From Pseudoalteromonas sp. XMcav2-N (GTDB taxonomy: Bacteria > Pseudomonadota > Gammaproteobacteria > Enterobacterales > Alteromonadaceae), in contig NZ_JAMXSF010000005.1 in assembly GCF_024124545.1 (NCBI RefSeq), forward strand, positions 186,001 to 250,000: 64,000 nucleotides of DNA, read 5' to 3'. The notes under the pieces were generated by a model. The model did not search any database and had not been told where the DNA came from. It saw only the letters and a list, made by a program, of their open reading frames with translations. A program made the position numbers and the translations under genes. Shown one piece after another: positions 30,338 to 37,279 of the stretch (positions are counted from its first letter, which is position 1; every line of letters begins with the position of its first letter).

Positions 30338-30495
30338 ATGAATACATTAATTGATCAAGCTCAATTGGAACTTGCCTATCGAAGCTACGCCAGCAAAACA
30401 ACAAAGTCCTACTGCGATGCGCTTCAAAAAGTCAGCCATTTCTTTAACAAGCTCCTGGATAAAGTACTTAACGATAAGCTTCATCTGCACTTAAA
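30338..30495 (+). pseudogene. Tyrosine recombinase N-terminal fragment
   Basis: The open frame from 30263 contains, from ATG 30338, ELAYRSYASKTTKSYCDAL and then FFNKLLDKVLNDKL. This resembles the N-terminal SAM-like arm of phage-integrase family recombinases (pattern Y-S-xx-T-xx-S-Y-xx-AL-xx-F). The fragment stops where the integron integrase remnant, read in the opposite direction, begins. It is therefore a truncated gene at a recombination junction. The likeness is by eye over about 45 residues. Confidence 0.4.
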
Positions 30496-30809
30496 ACAGT
30501 GGGTAATGTGACATCTCGCTTACTGAATGAATAGTTCAAACCTTTGATGTCTCGCTTTATAATAAAACGGTACAAAAAAATGATGGCGCACAGCGCTTGA
30601 TTTTGCGTTGCAGCGCTCACCGCCCGGTTAACGGCCAAGTGGTTGAGAAAACGCTCTATTTCCCTGTTGCCCATCTCATTAGGATGTTTTTTGTCATTGA
30701 ATAAAATGTAGCCTTTTATCCAGTACAGATAGCTTTTCTCTGTTTTCAGACTGTAGTGCTTGGTCCTGAGCTCAACGCGTACAGACTCCAAAAAAGGTGA
30801 ATAAGACAT
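30468..30809 (-). pseudogene. intI: Truncated integron integrase, N-terminal 113 residues
   Basis: The minus-strand frame starts MSYSPFLESVRVELRTKHYS and continues YLYWIKGYILFNDKKHP, EIERFLNHLAV and TQNQALCAIIFLYR, the standard N-terminal domain of IntI tyrosine recombinases. It ends shortly after LPTVLSADEA, so the catalytic domain with the R-H-R-Y residues is absent. A full IntI is about 320 residues. It points away from the cassettes and lies upstream of attI, the normal integron layout. A LexA-type box lies 15 bp before its start. As it stands this copy cannot recombine cassettes. Confidence 0.85.
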
Positions 30810-31138
30810 CTCTACTCCGAATGCTGTTTATTTATACAGGTATAAGTGAATACGGCTATTTATCAAGTCAAATTTCTCGTTTTCTCCGCGCTTTCAAGTC
30901 TCGTTTATGCCGCTTGCCTTGTTAACCCATTGAAATTTATTGTGTTAGCCGTTTTACATAACGAGACCCCAAGTCTCGCTATGAACAAGGCTCGGTTTCA
31001 ACAAAGCCATTCTGGCTTGAGCAATGAGAGCAATGGTGGTAGGTTGTTGTTCTTATTATGAATAAAATAATTTAGCTGTGGAACTGTATGGTTTTAGGAA
31101 CTGGGTTTAACCGGTATTCACGCTAATAAGCTGTTATG
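30737..31138. repeat. 402-bp direct repeat, copy 1 (intI 5' end, LexA box, attI)
   Basis: This segment recurs at 63418-63819 with equal length and about five substitutions by eye. It begins inside the integrase remnant and ends exactly at the GTTATG of the attI crossover point, after which the two copies are followed by different cassettes. A 71-codon open frame (30846-31061) is kept in both copies but has no ribosome binding site of note. Confidence 0.9.
30824..30839. promoter_or_regulatory. LexA-type SOS box upstream of intI
   Basis: CTGTTTATTTATACAG fits the CTGT-N8-ACAG consensus of gammaproteobacterial LexA. It lies 15 bp upstream of the integrase start codon. Control of integron integrases by the SOS response is established for Vibrio cholerae and class 1 integrons. 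Confidence 0.75.
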
Positions 31139-31140
31139 AC
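31050..31140 (+). other. attI recombination site, integron 1
   Basis: The attI core is ...AATAAGCTGTTATG ending at 31138, with the crossover expected between G and TT in GTTATG. It is identified because the 402-bp repeat loses identity right here and a cassette starts directly after. The exact left limit of attI cannot be fixed from sequence alone. Confidence 0.7.
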
Positions 31141-31161
31141 TAATTTAGGCTCGAGGTAAGG

Positions 31162-31524
31162 ATGAGTTATTCACTGATGTTTAGTATTCCAGGTATTCCG
31201 GAGTCAGATGAGGATGCGTGGGATGAATTTGATGAAAGAGAAGAAGCGAATGAGGAAAATGAATTAGCTCCTCATCCTTTGATGCAAGATTTGATAAATC
31301 AATTGACTAAACGGTATCCTTGCATTTGTACGCTTCCAGATGAAGAAATTGATGGCGGTTTGTGGGCTGATGGGCCTATTGAAAACAATATCGTTGGTGA
31401 TCTACTCATATTGGCAATAGTGTTTTCAAAAGTAGAGGAAGCTCTTCCTTTTATTGCAGAAACTGCCAAAAATGTAGGTGTGGTATTTTACGACCCACAA
31501 ACTGAAAAAATATTCAGGTCATAA
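31162..31524 (+). CDS. Integron cassette 1: acidic protein of unknown function
   Basis: The 120-residue product begins MSYSLMFSIPGIPESDEDAW and is rich in Asp and Glu in its first third. No signal peptide, membrane segment or known motif is visible. The ATG follows GAGGTAAGG, and the stop codon TAA forms the start of the attC site, as is usual for cassettes. It is the first cassette behind attI, the position most likely to be expressed. Codon use is more AT-rich than in the flanking chromosome. Confidence 0.7.
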   Translation: MSYSLMFSIPGIPESDEDAWDEFDEREEANEENELAPHPLMQDLINQLTKRYPCICTLPDEEIDGGLWADGPIENNIVGDLLILAIVFSKVEEALPFIAETAKNVGVVFYDPQTEKIFRS

Positions 31525-31614
31525 CAAGCAATTAAACAGGGATAAAAAACTTGCGGGCTATTCGCTTCGCTCAATTTTAGCCCACAATTTTTTACCCGTT
31601 AATCGGGCGTTAGC
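31522..31614 (+). repeat. attC site of cassette 1
   Basis: It runs from TAACAAGC to GGGCGTTAGC, 93 bp, with inner complementary arms around TTGCGGGCTA and TTTTAGCCCACAA. These are the R''/L'' and L'/R' parts of a folded attC. Confidence 0.85.
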
Positions 31615-31636
31615 TATACCGTAAGGTGATTGAGTA

Positions 31637-31957
31637 ATGGAAGAACTGTTAAGTAGTTTAGATAAGTTAGTAGTTGAACATAAGCTTGAGTCGCTAGCTT
31701 TTGAAGGCGCTAAGGCATGGGCTGCATCAGAAGACTTTGATATAGACAATTCTATAACTTCTCAATTTAAGTACGATTTTCATGCTCATAAACTTTGTTT
31801 TAAACATGAGTTTCGACCAACACCATACATAGAGACTTACCTAAATATTGAGCTCGATGACTTGGAAGTGGGTTATTACTGTTGGGTTTCTGATTTAAAT
31901 GGTGAGGTAATTGACGATATGTTAGTTATAACTGATAACGAGTTAAAGAGTAGCTAA
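31637..31957 (+). CDS. Integron cassette 2: hypothetical protein
   Basis: The 106-residue product starts MEELLSSLDKLVVEHKLES, with a helical first half and a likely beta-rich second half (YIETYLNIELDDLEVGYYCW). It is acidic. I do not recognise the family. The gene fills its cassette and ends in the attC TAACAA. No partner gene is visible. Confidence 0.68.
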   Translation: MEELLSSLDKLVVEHKLESLAFEGAKAWAASEDFDIDNSITSQFKYDFHAHKLCFKHEFRPTPYIETYLNIELDDLEVGYYCWVSDLNGEVIDDMLVITDNELKSS

Positions 31958-32049
31958 CAAATTACTCAAAAGGACGCAAAACGCTTGGCTTGCACTCCTT
32001 CGTCGCTAATTTTAGCCAAGCATTATGCGCCCATTAGTAAGGCGTTATG
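31954..32049 (+). repeat. attC site of cassette 2
   Basis: TAACAAATT to GGCGTTATG, 96 bp. The inner arms contain AACGCTTGGCTTGC and TTTTAGCCAAGC, the same type as at 33081 and 34574. Confidence 0.87.
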
Positions 32050-32068
32050 AGTCAACACGAATTTAGGC

Positions 32069-32548
32069 ATGACGCATCCTGACGATATTGATTTCTTTTA
32101 CTTTCTTGAAAACCATGGGTGGAGTACCTGTGTTGTCTTTATTAATGGAAAAATGTATGAAATGGGGCCGACTCATATATTTGAGAACCCTATTGAAATT
32201 TTACTTAGTAGCATGATTGACCTGCTAAATGGAGCTGATTCTGTAGATTTTCAGTGGCAGGATGAACCAGGTGAGTATAACTGGTCTATAAGGCGTAACC
32301 CTGAACAGAAGCATAAAGTGCAAATCTCTATTACAGGTTGTACTCAGGTTAATACTTTCAAAGATCCCAAGATCGAAGACTTAAGTTTTGAAGTGAAACT
32401 TAAGCTGTTCTCTATTTGTGTACTACGACAAATGGAAAAAATTAGGGATATGATGCAAGAAAAGAGCTTTAATGAGAATCGTGAAGGAGATTTCCCTTAC
32501 GAATTATTTAAAAAGTACAAACAGCTACATGAGCGAGTATACTCATAA
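32069..32548 (+). CDS. Integron cassette 3: hypothetical protein
   Basis: The 159-residue product reads MTHPDDIDFFYFLENHGWST at its start and has aromatic, acidic sequence such as SVDFQWQDEPGEYNWSI. No signal or membrane segment is visible. It could be an immunity-type or small binding protein by size and composition, but no family is recognised. The cassette boundaries are clear on both sides. Confidence 0.68.
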   Translation: MTHPDDIDFFYFLENHGWSTCVVFINGKMYEMGPTHIFENPIEILLSSMIDLLNGADSVDFQWQDEPGEYNWSIRRNPEQKHKVQISITGCTQVNTFKDPKIEDLSFEVKLKLFSICVLRQMEKIRDMMQEKSFNENREGDFPYELFKKYKQLHERVYS

Positions 32549-32657
32549 CAAACGCATTAAAAACGACGCCAAATACTCCAGTTGCTTTGTGTTTCCGCTT
32601 CGCTCCAACTTAACATAAGCAACTTCCGTATTCGGCTCGTTTTATGCGGGCGTTAAG
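32545..32657 (+). repeat. attC site of cassette 3
   Basis: TAACAAACG to GGGCGTTAAG, 113 bp. Inner arms include AGTTGCTTTGTG and CATAAGCAACTT. The sequence differs from the other attC sites in its arms. Confidence 0.83.
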
Positions 32658-32675
32658 TTACTAAGAGTCATTGTT

Positions 32676-33068
32676 ATGAAATTTGTTGTTCCGTTGTTAT
32701 TTTCGATTTTAATAATTGGTTGTAAAACCAGCCCTGCTGTTTACAAAAGCTCTTCCATCAACACTAACGAACTTGGTCACATTAAACAAAAAGCTAATGG
32801 AAACCTATACTCAGGTGTTCGCGCTGTGTATACGTTGCCAGATGAAGTTGAAGTGGTTAGCACTTCTTTTTGGGGAATTACCAACCATTTGCACGTCAAA
32901 CTAGAACCAGGAAAATACAAAATCGTGGTTTGGTGTCGTGTCGGTGGACATCCAGGTAACGATGTTGATGTAATCCTAGATGTTGAGCCATCTAAAGTAT
33001 ATGACATGGTTTGCTATCCAGAAGCAAACTCGAGAAAGCACTATGCAGTATTTGAAGAAAGGGAATAG
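32676..33068 (+). CDS. Integron cassette 4: putative lipoprotein
   Basis: The N-terminus MKFVVPLLFSILIIGCKTS is a lipoprotein signal with the lipobox ending in C16; lysine at +2 does not give the classical inner-membrane retention signal. The mature 115 residues are probably beta-rich (KLEPGKYKIVVWCRVGGHPG, VILDVEPSKVYDM), reminiscent of small DUF2846-like or carboxypeptidase-regulatory-type folds, but I cannot assign a family. The cassette ends in an attC after 12 bp. Confidence 0.7.
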   Translation: MKFVVPLLFSILIIGCKTSPAVYKSSSINTNELGHIKQKANGNLYSGVRAVYTLPDEVEVVSTSFWGITNHLHVKLEPGKYKIVVWCRVGGHPGNDVDVILDVEPSKVYDMVCYPEANSRKHYAVFEERE

Positions 33069-33080
33069 CTAATTCGTAAC

Positions 33081-33180
33081 TTAACAAAGCCATCAAGCAT
33101 AAGGACGCAAAAAGCTTGGCTTGCGCTCCTTCGTCGCTAATTTTAGCCAAGCATTTTCCGCCGCTTATGGCGGCGTTATG
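33081..33180 (+). repeat. attC site of cassette 4
   Basis: TTAACAAAGCC to GGCGTTATG, 100 bp, with AAGCTTGGCTTGCG and TTTTAGCCAAGC arms. Confidence 0.87.
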
Positions 33181-33194
33181 TGCTTGGAGGAAAA

Positions 33195-33596
33195 ATGGGT
33201 AATTTGGAGCAACTGGCGACTGAATTTAGAGATGCTATCGAAAAGCTAATCGCGAGTGATACTTCAATTTCAACATATGGTTTCAAAGCTAGGTTTCCAC
33301 ATGGACAGTGCTTGAACAGCTCCCAAATGTTGGCTACTTATCTGAAAGACAAAGGAATTGAAGACGTTTCAGTTATTTCTGGCACGATAGGGAATATGGA
33401 TAGTCATGCTTGGGTTACAGTAAAAGACCTGATTGTTGACATTACAGCCGATCAGTTTGAAGACTATGCATATCCTAAGGCGTTTGTAGCAACTGAATCT
33501 AATCTGCATTCAGCTTATTCTAGTGAGCCAGCTATGTTTCAGGATATGGATCTTGAGTTGTCAGGAACATACTGGAAAGTGCTAAGGTATTTATAA
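33195..33596 (+). CDS. Integron cassette 5: transglutaminase-like cysteine protein
   Basis: The start taken is ATG 33195, with GGAGG at 33186-33190; a GTG at 33180 is also in frame but overlaps the attC end. The 133-residue protein has a C-H-D order: cysteine in HGQCLNSSQM, histidine in MDSHAWVTV and aspartate in LIVDITADQF. This layout matches small transglutaminase/papain-like domains, where the three residues form a catalytic triad. The substrate is unknown. The resemblance is based on motif spacing, so the enzymatic claim is moderate. Confidence 0.65.
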   Translation: MGNLEQLATEFRDAIEKLIASDTSISTYGFKARFPHGQCLNSSQMLATYLKDKGIEDVSVISGTIGNMDSHAWVTVKDLIVDITADQFEDYAYPKAFVATESNLHSAYSSEPAMFQDMDLELSGTYWKVLRYL

Positions 33597-33609
33597 TCAA
33601 ATACGCACA

Positions 33610-33733
33610 TAACAAAGCGTTTAAGGCAGATTCGCAACGCTCGGCATTTTCAGTCTAAGTCGAGTTTTGGTGTTTACGGCGTACTGGTTTAGAGTACGTG
33701 GTAGCGCTGCTCACTACTTAACGCGGCGTTATG
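33610..33733 (+). repeat. attC site of cassette 5
   Basis: TAACAAAGCG to GCGGCGTTATG, 124 bp. It is longer than its neighbours and resembles the VCR type in length, with CGTACTGGTTTAGAGTACG as an inner arm. Confidence 0.8.
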
Positions 33734-33749
33734 AGTCTTCGGAGGTTGA

Positions 33750-34577
33750 GTGGTTGTATTCATAAAAAGTAATTACCTTTTTCTTCTTGCATCTTTAGCA
33801 ACTTTTGTTTCTTTTACTTGGTTTTTGTTAGCTCCAGATTTTGAGCCAGTAGTAACATCTCTTCTAGGTCTAATAACATCTGTTAGTCTTCGACCAAAAG
33901 ATTGGATGCTTGTTAGAAGTCGATCTATTCGACAAGATCTCCCTGAACAGTTTTACAACGACAAGCTAGAAACGAAAGCTGGGTTTATTATTGATAATGT
34001 TGTTCCTCTTAATGAGGATAAAAATCAATTTAAATTTGGTTGGGGTAAAGGATCTTTAGAGCATAAGGACAAGTCTGTCGAATTTGAAGTCCCTAAACCA
34101 TCTTTTTCCAAATCAGAATACCGTGAAAAAGTTAAAGTCAGAGTCGTTATGTCTACTTTGCACAACACATACGGAGAGGGGCAGCATTACTTGTATGTTT
34201 ATATTCCTGATAAGGCACCAGTTTGTTTTTATCAGTTCGAAGGCATCTGTGCTGAAATCACTGTCGTTGACATAGATAATGATGGTTTTCCTGAATTAAT
34301 TGTCGGCTATAAATGCGGTGCTCATAGTGAAGGCATTAGAGTATTTAAGTTTGATAAACAGCTTAACTTCTATTTTGTTGAAGGTTCTGACATCGGTAGT
34401 GACTTCCCTTTGATTACGTGGGGTAGAACTCCAAATGGCTCATTTTTTATTAATTCGTATAGCCGAAACTGGGAAGCAGACAGGGAAAAATACCACTCTG
34501 TTTATGAAAAATATATTGTGAAAAGTTCTCAATTTATTTTAGATTCAACTTCTAAAGTTAGATGGAAAGACTCATAA
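33750..34577 (+). CDS. Integron cassette 6: membrane-anchored protein with FG-GAP-like motif
   Basis: The GTG start at 33750 follows GGAGG four bases earlier. The N-terminus has two hydrophobic stretches (YLFLLASLATFVSFTWFLL and VVTSLLGLITSV), so the rest would be held at the inner membrane. The 275-residue product includes TVVDIDNDGFPELIVGY near residue 170, the calcium-binding-loop pattern of FG-GAP/VCBS repeats. No enzyme motif is seen. It is the largest cassette of the array. Confidence 0.68.
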   Translation: MVVFIKSNYLFLLASLATFVSFTWFLLAPDFEPVVTSLLGLITSVSLRPKDWMLVRSRSIRQDLPEQFYNDKLETKAGFIIDNVVPLNEDKNQFKFGWGKGSLEHKDKSVEFEVPKPSFSKSEYREKVKVRVVMSTLHNTYGEGQHYLYVYIPDKAPVCFYQFEGICAEITVVDIDNDGFPELIVGYKCGAHSEGIRVFKFDKQLNFYFVEGSDIGSDFPLITWGRTPNGSFFINSYSRNWEADREKYHSVYEKYIVKSSQFILDSTSKVRWKDS

Positions 34578-34670
34578 CAAGCGCATCAAAAATGACGTCA
34601 AACGCTTGGCTGGCGCTCATTCTTCGCTAATTTTAGCCAAGCATTATCCGCATTTTATGCGGGCGTTAGG
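34574..34670 (+). repeat. attC site of cassette 6
   Basis: ATAACAAGCG to GGGCGTTAGG, 97 bp, with AACGCTTGGCTGGCG and TTTTAGCCAAGC arms. Confidence 0.87.
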
Positions 34671-34687
34671 CTCGAGGTGTCCTTTGC

Positions 34688-35110
34688 ATGAATCGAGATT
34701 TTGACATCGATGCTGGCATTCTATTTGTTCAAGAAGAGAATGAGCTGGATCTGCATAATGACTTCAACTTTATTGGACTTAATTATTCGATAGAGCATCG
34801 AACTGTCACTTTAGAATGGCGGCGCTTAGAAGAGGAGTGGGTTTCCGAGGCCGTACCGAAGTCATTGAGAATTGTTCTTGCTGAAGTTGAAGAATTCAGG
34901 TTTATACCACGCGATTCGGAAATGCCATTCTCGGAGGATGACTGCATCAGTTCCATTGGCTATTGGGTGGATGAAGAGTGGGCTCAAGGTGTAGTCGTTT
35001 TGGATGGGAGTAACCCCCCAGAGCCAGAATGGCCTTTGGCCGTAGAGTTTATGTCAGGGGCGGTTGTTGTTGTTCAGGCTTCACGTGCAAATGGTATAGT
35101 CAGAGCCTAA
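34688..35110 (+). CDS. Integron cassette 7: acidic hypothetical protein
   Basis: The 140-residue protein starts MNRDFDIDAGILFVQEENEL and alternates short hydrophobic and acidic strands (RTVTLEWRRLEEEWV, GYWVDEEWAQGVVVL). It has no signal or membrane segment. The size and acidity resemble immunity proteins of polymorphic toxins, but no specific family is recognised. Its stop codon starts the attC. Confidence 0.66.
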   Translation: MNRDFDIDAGILFVQEENELDLHNDFNFIGLNYSIEHRTVTLEWRRLEEEWVSEAVPKSLRIVLAEVEEFRFIPRDSEMPFSEDDCISSIGYWVDEEWAQGVVVLDGSNPPEPEWPLAVEFMSGAVVVVQASRANGIVRA

Positions 35111-35220
35111 CAAACGGCTCCAAGCGACAACCACCCGCCACGTCATTTGTGCCAATGGCGCGAGCGCCAATTTTGGCACAAATCCCGCTCTGGCTGGTTG
35201 CGCCTGAGTCGGGCGTTAGG
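35108..35220 (+). repeat. attC site of cassette 7
   Basis: TAACAAACGG to GGGCGTTAGG, 113 bp. The inner arms pair CATTTGTGCCAATGGCGC with GCGCCAATTTTGGCAC, a very clear hairpin. Confidence 0.86.
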
Positions 35221-35274
35221 TGAACAATGGATAATCAAGCTAAGGCGCTAGCTGCAATATAAGGAAGCCTCGGG
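35221..35274 (+). pseudogene. Start of cassette 8, cut by the IS element
   Basis: After the last attC the sequence reads TGAACAATGGATAATCAAGC; the ATG at 35227 opens a frame of only 11 codons. The IS left end follows at 35275. No attC is seen to the right of the IS, so the original cassette end is lost. Confidence 0.5.
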
Positions 35275-35343
35275 TGTAACTCCCCCATAAACTACAACAG
35301 TTCTTGAGTAGAATTTCCATTAACTAAAGAAGGAAGTTTTTCG

Positions 35344-35610
35344 ATGAGAAAAAGCAAGTTCACCGAATCACAAATTGTTGCCATGATCAATGAAGCTGAA
35401 TCGGGTGTATCGGTTCCAGATCTGTGCCGACAACACGGAATTGGACAAAGTACATTTTATAAATGGCGCTCCAAATATGGCGGCATGGAAGCCTCGGGTG
35501 TAAAACGGCTAAAAGAACTTGAAGAAGAAAATCGCAAGCTCAAGGATATGTTTGCAACACTAAGCCTGAAGCACACGATGCTTGAGGAAATCGTTGCAAA
35601 AAAGCTGTGA
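35344..35610 (+). CDS. IS3-family transposase OrfA
   Basis: The 88-residue protein starts MRKSKFTESQIVAMINEAES and has a helix-turn-helix (VPDLCRQHGIGQSTFYKWR) followed by a leucine zipper (LKELEEENRKLKDMF), the typical IS3 OrfA structure used for end recognition and dimerisation. The frame is intact and overlaps orfB in the -1 arrangement needed for programmed frameshifting. Confidence 0.88.
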   Translation: MRKSKFTESQIVAMINEAESGVSVPDLCRQHGIGQSTFYKWRSKYGGMEASGVKRLKELEEENRKLKDMFATLSLKHTMLEEIVAKKL

Positions 35611-36420
35611 GCACAAGCAGGCGCAGAGCCTGGGTTAAACATTTCCTTGAGCAGTTTGGGGTAAGTGTGGCACTTGCTTGTGAGGTTGCAGGACTAAATC
35701 GAAGTGTCTATTACTACACGCACAAACGGCCACCTGATGATGAGGTAATCGATGCATTGCTGTTGCTTGTAGAGCGTCACCCTCGCTGGGGTTTGTCTAA
35801 GCTGTTTAAACAGCTGCGGCGTCAGGGAAAACATGGAACAAGAAGCGTGTTGAACGAGTTTACAATATGCTAAAGCTCAACTTGAGGCGAAAAGGAAAGC
35901 GCCGTGTTCCTACTCGTAGCCTAGAGCCATTGAGTACGCCGGAAAAGCACAATGATTCTTGGTCCATGGATTTCATGAGCGACGCTTTAAGCTTTGGACA
36001 TCGCTTCAGGACATTAAATATTATTGATGATTACAATCGGCAGGTACTGGCCATCGAAGTTGACACCAGCTTGACCAAAGAGCGAGTTATTAGAACGCTT
36101 GAACGAGTGATTGCCTAGCGAGGAAAACCGTCGTAAATAAGGGCTGATAATGGACCTGAATTTACGTCCAGCTTATTCGAAAGTTGGGCTCAGAGCAAGA
36201 TATAAAGCTAGAATTTATCCAGCCTGGTAGTCCTTATCAAAACGGTTTTGTGCAGCGTTTTAATCGTAGCTATCGAGAAGAAGTATTAGATTTATATCTG
36301 TTCGATTCACTACAACAAATACGGTAAATTACGGGTGAATGGTTAGAAATTTACAATTATGAAAGGCCTCACGATGCGCTGGAAGACATGACTCCAGTTG
36401 GCTACCTTGAGGCTGCATAA
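35607..36420 (+). pseudogene. IS3-family transposase OrfB, multiply disrupted
   Basis: Fragments of one OrfB lie in different frames: 35607-35873 (helical N-terminus, GLSKLFKQLRRQGKHG), about 35867-36118 (integrase core with WSMDFMSDAL, first D) and then pieces to 36420 containing ADNGPEFTSS (second D) and HDALEDMTPVGYL near the end. At least two frameshifts and several stops interrupt it. The third catalytic residue appears changed: the stretch reads GFVQRFNRSYREE, with Q where OrfB has E. It cannot make an active transposase. Confidence 0.85.
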
Positions 36421-36458
36421 TTCTACTATTGAGCTGTACTAGGTTGGGTGGAGTTACA

Positions 36459-36475
36459 AATACATCAGGTGTATT
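36459..36475. repeat. Short perfect inverted repeat at the IS right edge
   Basis: AATACA-TCAGG-TGTATT directly abuts the IS terminus. It could be an operator half of the original cassette or eCIS upstream region, or chance. The rest of the 251-bp gap to the eCIS operon (36476-36709) is AT-rich and must hold its promoter, but I see no convincing hexamer pair. Confidence 0.3.
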
Positions 36476-36709
36476 TCATCTATCGCCTTCATAATGTCGA
36501 GCGCTTCCTGCTATTCACCCTTGGGTTGCAATAGGCAGAAGCGCAGCTAAATTCTGGGCCCATTTCTGTCTTATCTTCCCTGTACCTATAGCTGTAATAA
36601 GGTGTAATTGATCTTTATTAGCACCGTGTCTACTCTTAATTAACTTTTTGCATGATTTTTTCTTAGTGGCAAGGAGTAAGACGTTGTTGGTGATAAGGAT
36701 TTATATGCC

Positions 36710-37279
36710 GTGATTGATACAGCACTTCGTTTTGTTGAGCAGCAGCTTAATCAAACATTGAAAATACAGTTTGCCCTGGAAAATGACATTGTCATTATGA
36801 ACCATTTGGTTGAAGCCAGTGGCGCACCAGTGCTTGCTAACCAGAACAAAATCGTCATTACGCTTATTAACCTTGAGCACGAAACTAACAAGCAGTTTTA
36901 TGGTGGTCAGCGTGCAACGAAAGATAGTCATGTTCAGCAATTCCAGCCTGCAACTCGGTTTAACCTGGATATACTGATCACTGCACATTTTGACTCTTAC
37001 AACGAAGCACTCAAATTTCTTAATGCGGCCGTCGCATTTTTTCAGTCATTCCCGGCGCTAACTAAAAAAGAGTTCCCGAATATGCCCGAGGGCTTGGGCC
37101 AGTTACAGTTTGAAATTGAAAACTCGCCTTATACACAGACTCATAATTTATGGAGCGCGCTGGGGGCCAAATATCAGCCTTCGATAATCTATAAAGTACG
37201 CCATGTGACAGTGCAATCTTTGCAGGTGACGGGCAAGGTCAGTTCGGTCAAAGAGGTTGGCACGGAGGCGTCGGTATAA
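36710..37279 (+). CDS. eCIS tail terminator/cap protein, DUF4255 (Pvc16-like)
   Basis: The 189-residue protein starts IDTALRFVEQQLNQ and has LITAHFDSYNEALKFLNAAV and FFQSFP, the DUF4255 pattern. In phage-tail-like particles such proteins cap the distal end of the tube and sheath. The GTG start at 36710 is preceded by AAGGAT nine bases earlier. It is the first gene of the operon, whereas in the Photorhabdus PVC loci the Pvc16 gene is last. It overlaps the next gene by one base. The C-terminal extension of longer Pvc16 proteins is absent. Confidence 0.85.
   Translation: MIDTALRFVEQQLNQTLKIQFALENDIVIMNHLVEASGAPVLANQNKIVITLINLEHETNKQFYGGQRATKDSHVQQFQPATRFNLDILITAHFDSYNEALKFLNAAVAFFQSFPALTKKEFPNMPEGLGQLQFEIENSPYTQTHNLWSALGAKYQPSIIYKVRHVTVQSLQVTGKVSSVKEVGTEASV

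Larger units (their letters stand above)
35275..36458 (+). mobile_element. Degenerate IS3-family insertion sequence
   Basis: The element is 1184 bp long. Its ends are imperfect inverted repeats: TGTAACTCCCCC on the left and, read inward, TGTAACTCCACC on the right. It encodes an intact orfA and a badly broken orfB in the usual IS3 layout. No target duplication is apparent in the 4 bp on either side (CGGG and AATA), so it may have recombined after insertion. The accumulated frameshifts suggest an old copy. Confidence 0.85.

Noticed and set aside
30846..31061. A 71-residue frame in the attI region, also at 63527-63742
   Set aside because: It is kept in both copies because the copies are recent. 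It overlaps attI, starts without a ribosome binding site and resembles no family.
35029..35223. A 64-residue frame overlapping cassette 7 and its attC
   Set aside because: It lies in another frame of the cassette gene and runs through the attC hairpin; no independent evidence.
30474..35274. A class 1 integron with antibiotic resistance cassettes
   Set aside because: No resistance genes, no qacE or sul1 segment, and the integrase remnant and attC sites are of chromosomal marine type.
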